From: CAVSWN01 sp046728115
Lineage (GTDB): Bacteria; Acidobacteriota; Vicinamibacteria; Vicinamibacterales; CAVVIG01
Reading direction: 5' to 3'
DNA: 19,023 nucleotides
Assembly: GCA_046728115.1 (NCBI GenBank)
Contig: JBKPDW010000409.1
Coordinates: forward strand, 1 to 19,023
Shown: piece after piece, positions 1 to 7,674 of the stretch
Layout: every line of letters begins with the position of its first letter
Position numbering within the stretch: position 1 is the first letter of the stretch
Translations under genes and position numbers: made by a program
Notes under the pieces: model-generated
What the model was told of the DNA's origin: nothing
Database searches by the model: none
The model's input: the letters and a program-made list of their open reading frames with translations, nothing else

Positions 1-1
1 T

Positions 2-145
2 AGGCAGGTATTGGCCGAGATTGTCGCATCGACTTTACGAGCGATTCAAGCGGAATCGCCACGGCACTTGTCTCAAGAATTCTCAAGGCTCATCAGTCTC
101 AGGCCAGCGATCGCGCACGGTTACCGGGATGCCGCTCAGCCGTAG
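2..145 (+). CDS. Possible 3' end of an upstream gene (partial)
   Basis: Frame 2 is open from the left edge for 47 codons and stops at TAG 143-145. The last residues read ...GYRDAAQP. The composition looks protein-like (LAEIVAS, RAIQAESPRHLSQEF), but I recognise no family. Third-position GC is only about 60%, lower than the clear genes nearby, and the neighbouring frame is also open over almost the same stretch. The coding claim is therefore weak, and the stretch could equally be non-coding upstream DNA. Confidence 0.25.
   Translation, partial: RQVLAEIVASTLRAIQAESPRHLSQEFSRLISLRPAIAHGYRDAAQP
71..103. repeat. Short phased direct repeats TCTCAAG
   Basis: TCTCAAG occurs at 71-77 and again at 81-87, exactly 10 bp apart, with a degenerate third copy TCTCAGG at 97-103. 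Spacing of one helical turn would suit a regulator binding one face of the DNA. The repeat lies inside the possible upstream gene end and may be chance. Confidence 0.2.
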
Positions 146-254
146 GTGAATGGCAAACGACGACGTGGATGACCCAAGTCCGATCATGCTCGATGCCGTA
201 AGCAGCCTCCGAGAAACGCGAAATTGTGTTGATCCCCTCGAGACCGCGTGTGAG

Positions 255-270
255 AATTCGCACGCGAATT
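255..270. promoter_or_regulatory. Perfect 16-bp dyad, candidate operator
   Basis: AATTCGC at 255-261 and its exact reverse complement GCGAATT at 264-270 are separated by two bases. Flanking GAG (252-254 region) and CTC (274-276 region) extend the symmetry imperfectly, and an overlapping imperfect dyad starts at about 246. The centre lies about 62 bp before the start codon at 325, in the only sizeable gap before the plus-strand operon, which suits a regulator site. The two-base loop is too tight for an RNA hairpin, so a DNA operator is the better reading. No convincing -35/-10 pair could be assigned next to it. Confidence 0.35.
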
Positions 271-324
271 ATTCTCGCAAACCAGCCGTATTCCTTGTTG
301 CGACACTCCGGATCAGGAGGCGTC

Positions 325-2280
325 ATGACGAAATCCGATCGCGAACTTGGCATGGGTCGCTCGATCACCCGCCGCGATTTCCTGAACGGGATGAGCATTG
401 CAGTCGGAGGCACGATCGTCGTGCCCGCATCGGCAGACGCCGAATCGTGGTTTCAGCGCGGCGCGGCCCCGGCTCCGTCGTCCGAGTTCTACCCGCCCGC
501 ACTGACCGGGATGCGCGGCAGCCAGCCCGGCTCGATGGATGCGGCGCATGCCATGCGGGATGGGAAATCCTGGGACACACCCGAGGATACTCGCGAGTCC
601 TACGACTTGGTCGTCGTCGGCGGCGGGCTGAGCGGACTGGCCGCCGCGTACTTCTTCCGCAAGAAGGCCACCCCGAACGCGCGAATCCTCATCCTCGACA
701 ATCACGACGACTTCGGTGGTCACGCCCGACGCGTCGAGTTCAACGTGAACGGCCGGCTCCTGATTGCGAAAGGCGGGACGTCTTACATCGAGAGGCCGGC
801 AACCTTCACCGCTGAAGGCCGCGAGCTGCTCAAGGAGATCGGCATCGACTTCTACGATTCGCGCTACAAGTGGGATCCGAACTTCTATCGCTCGCTGGGA
901 TACCAGCCCGCCACGTATTTCGACAAGGAAACCTTCGGCGAGGACCGGATGGTCGTCGGCATCACGAATCCCCCGACGGCGGAGATCCTCGCCAAGACGC
1001 CGCTCAGCGAGCAGGTCCGCAAGGATTTGATACGGTTGTGGACGGACAAGCGCGACTATCTCGCGGGACTCTCCACCGACGACAAGATCCAGAAGCTGCG
1101 AAAGACAAGCTACCGCGACTACCTCGTCGACATTGTGAAGGTCCATCCCGATCTGCTGAAGTACTACCATCCGATGGGACAGCCATCGGCCTTGATCACC
1201 GAGACGACCAGCGCGTGGTGGTCGTTCAATTGGGGCTATCCGGGGTTCGACGGCCTCGGACTCGAGAAGGTGGAAGACGCTCCCGAGAACCTCGACAAGA
1301 ACCGCCCCGACCAGAAAGAACCGACGCAATTCCATTTTCCGGAAGGCAACGGCGGCGTGGCGCGGCTGCTCGTGAAATCCCTGATTCCGGAGGCGCTTCC
1401 AGCCAAGTCGATGACCGCTGCCGAAACGGTGCGCGTCCGCTACGCGCGGCTGGACGACGCGGGCAGTCCGGTGCGAATCCGCTTGAACAGCACGGTGGTA
1501 CGTGCGCAAAACAACCACAGCGATCCGGCCAGAGCGACGGAAGTCGACGTCACGTACATCCGCGATGGCAAGGCGTACCGCGTGAAGGGCAAAACGTGCG
1601 TCCTGGCCTGCTACAACTCCGCGATTCCGTATATCGTGCCGGAGCTGCCGGCGAAGCAGAAAGAAGCGCTGCACCATGCCGTGCGCGCGGTGATGATGAC
1701 GACGAACGTCGCGCTTCGAAACTGGAAGGCGTTCGAGAAGCTTGGTGTGTCGAACATCTCGTGCCCCGGCAGCTCGTATCCCGGGTACAGCAGCGTCGGC
1801 CTGTTTGCCAACATCAACATGGGCGACTACAAAGCGCCGCGAACATCGGATGAACCGATCGTGGTGACGTGCGGCGGCGGAATCGACTTCAAATACAACC
1901 CCGGAATGACGGCGCGCGACATGTTCCGCGCCACTCGCGCGGCGCTGTACGAGACGACGTTCGAAACGTTCGAGCGCAAAATCCGGACGCATCTTGCGCG
2001 TGTGCTCGCCGACGGCGGCTTCGACCCCGCCACCGACATCAAAGGCATCACCATCAGCCGCTGGGGACACGGCTACGCCATGGGGCAGAACCTGCTGTTC
2101 GACCCCGACTGGTCGGAAGACGAATATCCGTGGGTAGTCGGACGCAAGCGTTTCGGCCGGATCGCGATCGCCAACTCCGACGCCGAGGGCGTGTGTCTCA
2201 CACAGGCCGCGTTCGACCAGGCGCACCGCGCCGTCGACGAGCTGATGAAGCGCCAGGTAGCGTGGTGGAACCGGGTGTAG
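325..2280 (+). CDS. Tat-exported FAD-dependent amine dehydrogenase, spermidine dehydrogenase (SpdH)-like
   Basis: The product is 651 aa. An open frame runs back to a GTG at 226, but ATG 325 is preferred: it has AGGAGG at 315-320, four bases away, and it puts a twin-arginine signal at the very N-terminus (TRRDFL, Arg16-Arg17, then a small hydrophobic stretch to about residue 36). A Rossmann FAD-binding segment begins at Tyr93 (DLVVVGGGLSG), followed by an acidic strand end and FGGHARR. The FHFPEGNGGVARLL, GKTCVLACYNSAIPY, ALRNWKAFEKLGV and C-terminal GRIAIANSDAEG stretches match my memory of SpdH-type proteins. SpdH of Pseudomonas is about 620 aa and oxidises spermidine in the periplasm using FAD and haem. 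This protein probably oxidises a polyamine or other amine and passes electrons to a periplasmic carrier. The substrate is inferred. The quinohaemoprotein gene follows after 27 bp. Confidence 0.85.
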   Translation: MTKSDRELGMGRSITRRDFLNGMSIAVGGTIVVPASADAESWFQRGAAPAPSSEFYPPALTGMRGSQPGSMDAAHAMRDGKSWDTPEDTRESYDLVVVGGGLSGLAAAYFFRKKATPNARILILDNHDDFGGHARRVEFNVNGRLLIAKGGTSYIERPATFTAEGRELLKEIGIDFYDSRYKWDPNFYRSLGYQPATYFDKETFGEDRMVVGITNPPTAEILAKTPLSEQVRKDLIRLWTDKRDYLAGLSTDDKIQKLRKTSYRDYLVDIVKVHPDLLKYYHPMGQPSALITETTSAWWSFNWGYPGFDGLGLEKVEDAPENLDKNRPDQKEPTQFHFPEGNGGVARLLVKSLIPEALPAKSMTAAETVRVRYARLDDAGSPVRIRLNSTVVRAQNNHSDPARATEVDVTYIRDGKAYRVKGKTCVLACYNSAIPYIVPELPAKQKEALHHAVRAVMMTTNVALRNWKAFEKLGVSNISCPGSSYPGYSSVGLFANINMGDYKAPRTSDEPIVVTCGGGIDFKYNPGMTARDMFRATRAALYETTFETFERKIRTHLARVLADGGFDPATDIKGITISRWGHGYAMGQNLLFDPDWSEDEYPWVVGRKRFGRIAIANSDAEGVCLTQAAFDQAHRAVDELMKRQVAWWNRV

Positions 2281-2307
2281 CTTCCACGGGCAGGGAGACA
2301 CAGACAC

Positions 2308-4263
2308 ATGTCGAGAAACGTAGTACTCATCCTCTTTGCGTTCCTCATCGTCGGTTCAGCAATCGTGGGCACCCAACCGCCTCAACCACCGTCCACACAG
2401 CCATCCGCACAATCGCCCGCGATGCCGTCGTCTCCGGCAGCGCAGGTGATGGGGTTTGAGCGACGGTGTGCGATCTGCCACGACAACCCGGGACCCGACA
2501 GCCGAGCCCCGAGCCGCGAAGCGCTGCGCCAATTCACGCCGGAGCGCGTCCTTGCTGCGCTTACGACCGGGTCGATGGTCAGCAACGCGGCGAACATGAG
2601 CGACGCGGACAAGCGAATGATGGCCGAATTGGTGACGGGCAAGTCGTTCGGCGGCGGTCTGCCGCGCGCCGCATCTTCGATGAAGAACCGTTGCCCCGCG
2701 CCGCTCGCTCTAACCAATCCATGGAGCCAGCCGCGCTGGAACGGCTGGAGTCCCGATCCTGAGACACAGTGGCGCTTCCAGCCGGCCGCGGCTGCGGGGA
2801 TGAGCGCCGATCAGGTGCCCGCGTTGAAGCTGAAATGGGCATTTGCCATGCCCGGTGCCGGAGCAGCGGCGTGGAGTCAGCCGACCGTCGTCGGCGGCGC
2901 GGTGTTCATGAGCAGCGATAACGGGTTCGTGTACGCGCTCGACTCCAAGAGCGGGTGCGTCTACTGGTCGTACGAGGCGCTGGGCCAGGTCCGCTCCGGT
3001 GTGACGATCGGCGATCTCAAGGATCGTCCCGGGGTCCGATACGCGGGGTACTTCGGGGACTATCGCGGCAACGTGTACGCCGTGAACGCCGAGACTGGCG
3101 AGCAGCTCTGGGTAACACGTGTCGATCCGCACGAGGGCGCAAAGATCACGAGCGCCTTGGTCCTCGACCCGGCCGGCGGACGCGTGTTCGTGCCCGTCGC
3201 ATCGTGGGAGGAGATTCCGGCGCCGGAGATCACGTACAAGTGCTGCACGTTCCAAGGCAGTCTCGTCGCGCTCGACATCAAGTCCGGGCGACAGATTTGG
3301 AAAACCTACACGTACCCGGAACGGCCCCAGCCGTTGAAGAAGAACTCGGCGGGCACGCAGCTATTCGGACCGGCGGGGGCCGCGATCTGGAATCCGCCGA
3401 CGATCGACCTCAAGCGCCGTGTGCTCTACGTCGGGACAGGCAATCCATACATCGTCGCGCCCAACGCGACGGCCGACGATTCGATCATGGCGTTCGACTA
3501 TCAAACGGGCAAGCGGCTCTGGTACACGCACATGGGACCACAGGATCCGCACCCGGGCGGCTGCGGCCGAACGACGGAGGAGCGCCGGGTGAATTGTCCC
3601 GGCTACGTGAATGGCCGCGACGACGACGCATCGGGTGCTCCGGTGTTGGTTCCGCTCGCCAACGGACGCACGCTCGTGCTCGAAGGGCAGGAAAGCGGAC
3701 GCATTACCGCGGTCGATCCTGACAAGCGCGGCGATGTTGTCTGGGTGGCACAAGCCGGCGACGAGCTGGCCTCGCCGAACAACGGGTTCGGCGGCGCGTT
3801 CGACGGCGAGCTCTACTTCAAGCCGATGCCGTTCGCCGATCAATCAGGCTCACTCGCCGCGATCCGCGTGACCACCGGGGAGCGCGTCTGGCAGACGAAG
3901 GTTCCCAAACCAGCCGGTTGTCCGGATCCACCGGCAGGCCGCGGCGGCGGTGGTGGCGGCGGAAACGCGCAAGCTATCGGCTGTCACTCGGGCAACTGGG
4001 CCGGCGCGACTGCCATCGCCGGCGCGGTCTTCACGGGCTCGAGAGACGGTGTCCTGCGCGCCTACTCGTCGAAGGACGGCAAGATTATCTGGGAATACAA
4101 GACGAACCGTCCGTACGAGACGGTAAACGGCGTTCCCGGCCAAGGCGGCGGACTTGGCGGACCCGGACCGACCATCGTGGGCGGCATGCTGTTCATCGGA
4201 TCGGGATACGACATCCTGTCGGGTGCGACAGGCAACGTGCTGCTGGCGTTCGCGCCGGAATAG
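2308..4263 (+). CDS. Secreted quinohaemoprotein: N-terminal cytochrome c plus PQQ-type beta-propeller (polyvinyl-alcohol-dehydrogenase-like)
   Basis: The product is 651 aa. Residues 1-21 form a signal peptide and a Pro/Ser/Gln-rich linker follows to about 45. A cytochrome c domain covers about 48-115, with CAICH (Cys54, Cys57, His58) binding haem and Met90 in TTGSM as the likely sixth ligand. From about 125 to the end lie repeated propeller blades with PQQ-type motifs (VYALDSKSG, VYAVNAETGEQLW, VALDIKSGRQIW). A vicinal Cys312-Cys313 pair recalls the disulphide over PQQ in quinoprotein dehydrogenases. The domain order matches polyvinyl-alcohol-dehydrogenase-type quinohaemoproteins, which oxidise alcohols in the periplasm and pass electrons through their own haem. 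A glycine run near residues 545-552 sits in a blade loop. The start has AGGGAG at 2292-2297. It lies between the SpdH-like gene and a small secreted protein on the same strand, so it could be the electron acceptor or the next oxidation step. Substrate unknown. Confidence 0.83.
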   Translation: MSRNVVLILFAFLIVGSAIVGTQPPQPPSTQPSAQSPAMPSSPAAQVMGFERRCAICHDNPGPDSRAPSREALRQFTPERVLAALTTGSMVSNAANMSDADKRMMAELVTGKSFGGGLPRAASSMKNRCPAPLALTNPWSQPRWNGWSPDPETQWRFQPAAAAGMSADQVPALKLKWAFAMPGAGAAAWSQPTVVGGAVFMSSDNGFVYALDSKSGCVYWSYEALGQVRSGVTIGDLKDRPGVRYAGYFGDYRGNVYAVNAETGEQLWVTRVDPHEGAKITSALVLDPAGGRVFVPVASWEEIPAPEITYKCCTFQGSLVALDIKSGRQIWKTYTYPERPQPLKKNSAGTQLFGPAGAAIWNPPTIDLKRRVLYVGTGNPYIVAPNATADDSIMAFDYQTGKRLWYTHMGPQDPHPGGCGRTTEERRVNCPGYVNGRDDDASGAPVLVPLANGRTLVLEGQESGRITAVDPDKRGDVVWVAQAGDELASPNNGFGGAFDGELYFKPMPFADQSGSLAAIRVTTGERVWQTKVPKPAGCPDPPAGRGGGGGGGNAQAIGCHSGNWAGATAIAGAVFTGSRDGVLRAYSSKDGKIIWEYKTNRPYETVNGVPGQGGGLGGPGPTIVGGMLFIGSGYDILSGATGNVLLAFAPE

Positions 4264-4302
4264 CCGGCCGGTGCGGTCTCGACGCTCGCAAGGAGTTGTT
4301 CA

Positions 4303-4839
4303 ATGAGGAGAGTTCATTCGGCGCATTCGACACGCGTTGTGGTCGCAACGTTCGTGCTCATGTCGGCGGTCATCGTTTCGAGGTCGTCGGCCCAGAACCC
4401 GAGTCCGAATGCGATCGATCCCGCAACGGAGAAACCGGACACCGCGCTGCTCGAGAAGCTGCTGGCGGGAGAAAAGGCATACTGGGGTGCATGGAAAGCC
4501 AAGGATTGGGCCACGGTCCGCACCATGATGGGCACGGACGGCATCTGGGTGGATCCGCTCAATGTGTATTCGACTGAAGGGTTCATCAAGGCCGTCGAGA
4601 ACGGTGCGCTGGAATTCGAGATCGGCCCGCGCGCGTTTTTGCGAAAGCCCACGCCGGATGTAGCCGTGCTCGTCTACGACGTAAAGGTCGGATTCGGCCG
4701 CGCCGGCGCGCCGCCGCCGAAGGCCGAGTGGCGGTGGCTGCTCTCGTGTGTGTTCGTGAATCGGAACGGCCAGTGGGTCGGCGCGAGCCGTTCGGAGGTT
4801 CGAGGGAACCGTCCAACGCCGCCGCCGGCCGGCCAGTAG
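4303..4839 (+). CDS. Secreted NTF2/SnoaL-like (DUF4440-type) protein
   Basis: The product is 178 aa. AAGGAG at 4290-4295 supports ATG 4303. The first 35 residues are a signal peptide (basic start, hydrophobic VVVATFVLMSAVIV, then SSAQ as likely cleavage site). The mature part begins with a helix rich in Leu/Glu/Lys (DTALLEKLLAGEKAYWGAWKAKD), then WATVRTMMGTDGIWVDP and several beta strands (VAVLVYDVKVGF, WRWLLSCVFVNRNGQWV). This is the order and length of the cone-shaped NTF2/SnoaL fold. Many such proteins are binding or accessory modules without a conserved catalytic set, so no reaction is assigned. It lies 39 bp after the quinohaemoprotein and is probably co-transcribed, which suggests a periplasmic accessory role in the same oxidation system. 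Confidence 0.7.
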   Translation: MRRVHSAHSTRVVVATFVLMSAVIVSRSSAQNPSPNAIDPATEKPDTALLEKLLAGEKAYWGAWKAKDWATVRTMMGTDGIWVDPLNVYSTEGFIKAVENGALEFEIGPRAFLRKPTPDVAVLVYDVKVGFGRAGAPPPKAEWRWLLSCVFVNRNGQWVGASRSEVRGNRPTPPPAGQ

Positions 4840-4843
4840 ATCT

Positions 4844-4877
4844 TCTACGCGGGGCTCGAGCCGCCGCGCCGCGTAGA
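4844..4877. terminator. Hairpin between convergent genes, likely bidirectional terminator
   Basis: TCTACGCGG (4844-4852) pairs perfectly with CCGCGTAGA (4869-4877). The intervening bases hold a second palindrome, GGCTCGAGCC (4853-4862). A further GTAGA at 4835-4839 can pair with TCTAC at 4844-4848 as an alternative stem. The hairpin sits in the 61-bp gap between the stop codons of two convergent operons, where a terminator is expected. Neither strand has a clear T-tract after the stem, so it may act by blocking or by protecting 3' ends rather than as a classic intrinsic terminator. Confidence 0.5.
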
Positions 4878-4900
4878 CATCCGACGCATCAGGCCCTGGC

Positions 4901-7624
4901 TCAGAAATTCGCGCGCACGCCGATGTACAACATGCGCGGCTGCACCCAGGTATTGGGCAACCCGTAGTTCGGGCTGAAAAAATTGAACGTGATGTAGTTC
5001 GTGGTTCCGGTACCCGTCGGCGCCTCACTCTGCAGCGTGTTCACGAGGTTGCCGATGAACTCGAGCCTGCGCCCGGCTGGCAGCCGGATGATCTTGCTGA
5101 ATCGAAGATAAAGCAGCGAGATTCGCTCCGCTCGAAACGCCCCCGGCGCGTCGATGTTGATATTCCGGCGGCCCTGCGGAAGCGCCACGGACGCGACCGG
5201 CGCAAACGGCACATTCGACAGATTCTGATAGTTAGCCGAGACTCGTACGTCGACCCGTGGAACGTCGTACGACGCGTTGGCCGTGAACATCACCGGGCGG
5301 TCGGTCGGGTTGAGACGTCCTGTAGCGTTGGTGACGTCGTTCGGATCACGGCCCGCGTTCCCGGTCAGCCTGAGGCCCTCGGACCTACCCAGCGTCAGGT
5401 TCAACTGGCCCTGCCAACGATTCGACATGCGCTTGACGAGGCTTGCCACAAACGCATCGTAGGAATCCGAATAGTCGGGCCGGTTCGTCCGCAGGAACAC
5501 ACGAGCGCTCGGCGAATTGAGGATCGGGTAGATGATCAACGATCGGCCGTCGGGCAGCACCGTCGTGCCCTGGCCGTAGACACCCCCGATGTCCCGCCAG
5601 CCGATGATGTTGCTCCCGTTCTTGTGGACGTAGCTCGCGTTGACGGCGAGCTGCGCCACGAGCTGACGATCGACGCCAATCGAATACGTATCGGACTTCG
5701 GCGCCGAAAGATCGGGATCGATCTTCAGATTCGACTTGGAGTTGGTCACTGAGACGAGCGTCGTGTATCCGCCGGTCGCGGCGCTGTAGTTTCTCTGCGT
5801 TAGATCAGCGATCCCAGGATGGACGACGTCGATCTCGTTGAGCAGAATCTGACGGTAGGCGCGGCCGTACGTCGCGCGAAGCACGGTTCTGCCATCGCTG
5901 GTCAGCTTCACGTTGACGCCCGCGCGCGGGGAAGCCACATGCCACGTGAACATGTCGCCGAGGCCTGCGATCGTCGTGCCTGTGGGATTGAGCTGATTGT
6001 CGACGGCGTCCTCGTCGGGACTGGTTCCTTGCATGCGGTCCCAGCGGATGCCGCCGGTGACGGTGACCCGGCCGAACGTCACCTGATCCTCGCCCCAGAC
6101 GCCTTGTGTGTTGAAGGCAGCGCCCTGTACCGACGGCGCGCTGAACAGCGCGTAGTCGGGCGCGTTGTTGAAGTCGTAGAACTGCACGCCGCTCGGAAAC
6201 GCCGTCTGCGAGACCGCGTGCGCCCGTTCCAGCTGGAGCCCGAACCGCAGTGAATGCTGCGCTCGCTGGCCAGAGATGTACCGGTCCACCTTCGCCGACT
6301 GCGCGTCTCGCCGCATGATCACTCGATTGATCGACGGGACTCCCCGCGTCACCAGCCCGGTGAAATTGTCCGTGTGGCTCGGCCTCACGAGATCGCCGGT
6401 CACCGCGGTGTAGCTCTGGTTCGGCTCCCACCAACCGCCGGCGCGCACCGTCAGAACTGTCGCATGCCCGAACGTCTTGTTGATCTCTTCACCGTACGAG
6501 TTGATGTGCGCGGTGTCGTAGTACTGAGCAGCCTCGCGGGTCACCGACCGCGTGGGTCCGGTCGAATAACCGCCCCACCACTCGTAGTGCAGCAGCGAGC
6601 TGAACCTCAGCGATTCGGAAATCTGCCATGTCCCCTTGATCGGCAGCCGATTCCAGTAGCTGGTCGGCTGTTCGGGCGGGTACGTCCCGGGCGGCGCATA
6701 CGTGAACTCGTAGTGCTGAAAGCCCGTGTAGAACCAGACATGGTCCTTCGCGACGGGGCCGCCGAAATGGCCGGTCTCATCCCGCATCTTCCCCAAGTTG
6801 AAGCCGGTTGTCCCGTCGGGGCAGTTGCACGCGACTTTGATCGACTGGCTTTGCAGACTGTTGGACTTCCAGTACGTCGTGAAATCGCCTTCGTACTTGT
6901 TCGTCCCTGACTTGGTCACCACGTTCACGACGCCGCCCGCCGTCGACTGCCACTCGGCGGACGCGCCGAGCGCCACGGTATTGATTTCCTCGACGCTGTC
7001 GATGTCGGCACCCTGCCACGTGTTGCCCGTCCGGACGTGATTGATCACCACGCCGTCGTGCACGTAGGTCGTCTCGTTGGAGGGCGATCCCATCACTTGA
7101 ATCTGCTCGTTGTAGGCGCCAGGGCTGCTCGCCGATACGCCCGGCGTCGCCTGCACGTAGTCCGTCACCGTCGTCCGGATGATCGGGAGATTCTCGATGA
7201 CCTCGCGGGTGGTCGTGGACGCCACCGCCGCGCTGCGCGTATCGACCATCGGGCTCTGGCCCGAGACCGTGATCGATTCGGTCAGGGCGCCGACCTTGAG
7301 CGCGACGTTGCGCTCGAGGGTCCCGCCTGTCACGACGCGGAGCTCCTCCGTGTAGGTCCCAAAGCCCTCCAGCGAGAGCGTCAGCGTGTACGTCCCGGGG
7401 GCAAGGCCTCCAAATCGATACGCGCCGTTCGCATCGGTTGTGATGGTCTGCGGCCCTCCCGGAAGTGCGGGAGAGGTAATCGTCACCGTCACGCCGGGCA
7501 GAACGGCCCTGGACGGATCGGTCACAGTGCCGAGAATCGTGCCGGTCACGATCTGCGCGTGCGCGGCATTGGTCAGGTAAAGCCAGGCAAGAGCGAATGT
7601 CACGACGCTCATCCGATGAATCAC
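4901..7624 (-). CDS. TonB-dependent receptor, Oar-like, with N-terminal carboxypeptidase-regulatory-like domain
   Basis: The product is 907 aa, an outer-membrane beta-barrel that would import or bind a large or scarce ligand with TonB energy. The frame is open much further upstream, but that part runs through the preceding gene. GTG 7624 is chosen because AAGGAG (complement of 7632-7637) lies seven bases before it. An ATG four codons later (7612) is too far from that site. A signal peptide ends near AAHA/Q at residue 23. A carboxypeptidase-regulatory-like Ig domain follows at about 27-105 (GTILGTVTDPSRAVLPGVTV, GAYRFGGLAPGTYTLTL). The plug covers about 115-235 (VMGSPSNETTYVHDGVVI, GGVVNVVTKSGTN). 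The rest is barrel, ending in a terminal Phe. Such receptors are very numerous in Acidobacteriota and Bacteroidota. It lies 50 bp after the quinoprotein on the same strand. The ligand is unknown; PQQ, a metal or the enzyme's substrate are guesses. Confidence 0.88.
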   Translation of the reverse strand: MIHRMSVVTFALAWLYLTNAAHAQIVTGTILGTVTDPSRAVLPGVTVTITSPALPGGPQTITTDANGAYRFGGLAPGTYTLTLSLEGFGTYTEELRVVTGGTLERNVALKVGALTESITVSGQSPMVDTRSAAVASTTTREVIENLPIIRTTVTDYVQATPGVSASSPGAYNEQIQVMGSPSNETTYVHDGVVINHVRTGNTWQGADIDSVEEINTVALGASAEWQSTAGGVVNVVTKSGTNKYEGDFTTYWKSNSLQSQSIKVACNCPDGTTGFNLGKMRDETGHFGGPVAKDHVWFYTGFQHYEFTYAPPGTYPPEQPTSYWNRLPIKGTWQISESLRFSSLLHYEWWGGYSTGPTRSVTREAAQYYDTAHINSYGEEINKTFGHATVLTVRAGGWWEPNQSYTAVTGDLVRPSHTDNFTGLVTRGVPSINRVIMRRDAQSAKVDRYISGQRAQHSLRFGLQLERAHAVSQTAFPSGVQFYDFNNAPDYALFSAPSVQGAAFNTQGVWGEDQVTFGRVTVTGGIRWDRMQGTSPDEDAVDNQLNPTGTTIAGLGDMFTWHVASPRAGVNVKLTSDGRTVLRATYGRAYRQILLNEIDVVHPGIADLTQRNYSAATGGYTTLVSVTNSKSNLKIDPDLSAPKSDTYSIGVDRQLVAQLAVNASYVHKNGSNIIGWRDIGGVYGQGTTVLPDGRSLIIYPILNSPSARVFLRTNRPDYSDSYDAFVASLVKRMSNRWQGQLNLTLGRSEGLRLTGNAGRDPNDVTNATGRLNPTDRPVMFTANASYDVPRVDVRVSANYQNLSNVPFAPVASVALPQGRRNINIDAPGAFRAERISLLYLRFSKIIRLPAGRRLEFIGNLVNTLQSEAPTGTGTTNYITFNFFSPNYGLPNTWVQPRMLYIGVRANF

Positions 7625-7631
7625 GATGGCT

Positions 7632-7637
7632 CTCCTT
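7632..7637 (-). promoter_or_regulatory. Ribosome binding site fixing a GTG start
   Basis: The minus strand reads AAGGAG, seven bases before GTG 7624. It decides the start of the TonB receptor against both the long upstream extension and the ATG at 7612. Confidence 0.75.
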
Positions 7638-7674
7638 AGTTGTTCGATTCTGCGATTGCTCGGGTCTCGCGCCC

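Noticed and set aside
150..815. 221-codon plus-strand frame overlapping the SpdH-like start
   Set aside because: Very Arg-rich translation typical of a shifted frame, and it overlaps a well-supported Tat signal and Rossmann fold.
313..2307. 664-codon open frame antisense to the SpdH-like gene
   Set aside because: Low-complexity, Arg/Val/His-rich translation with no motif. High GC3 keeps the antisense frame open, and the plus-strand gene is unmistakable.
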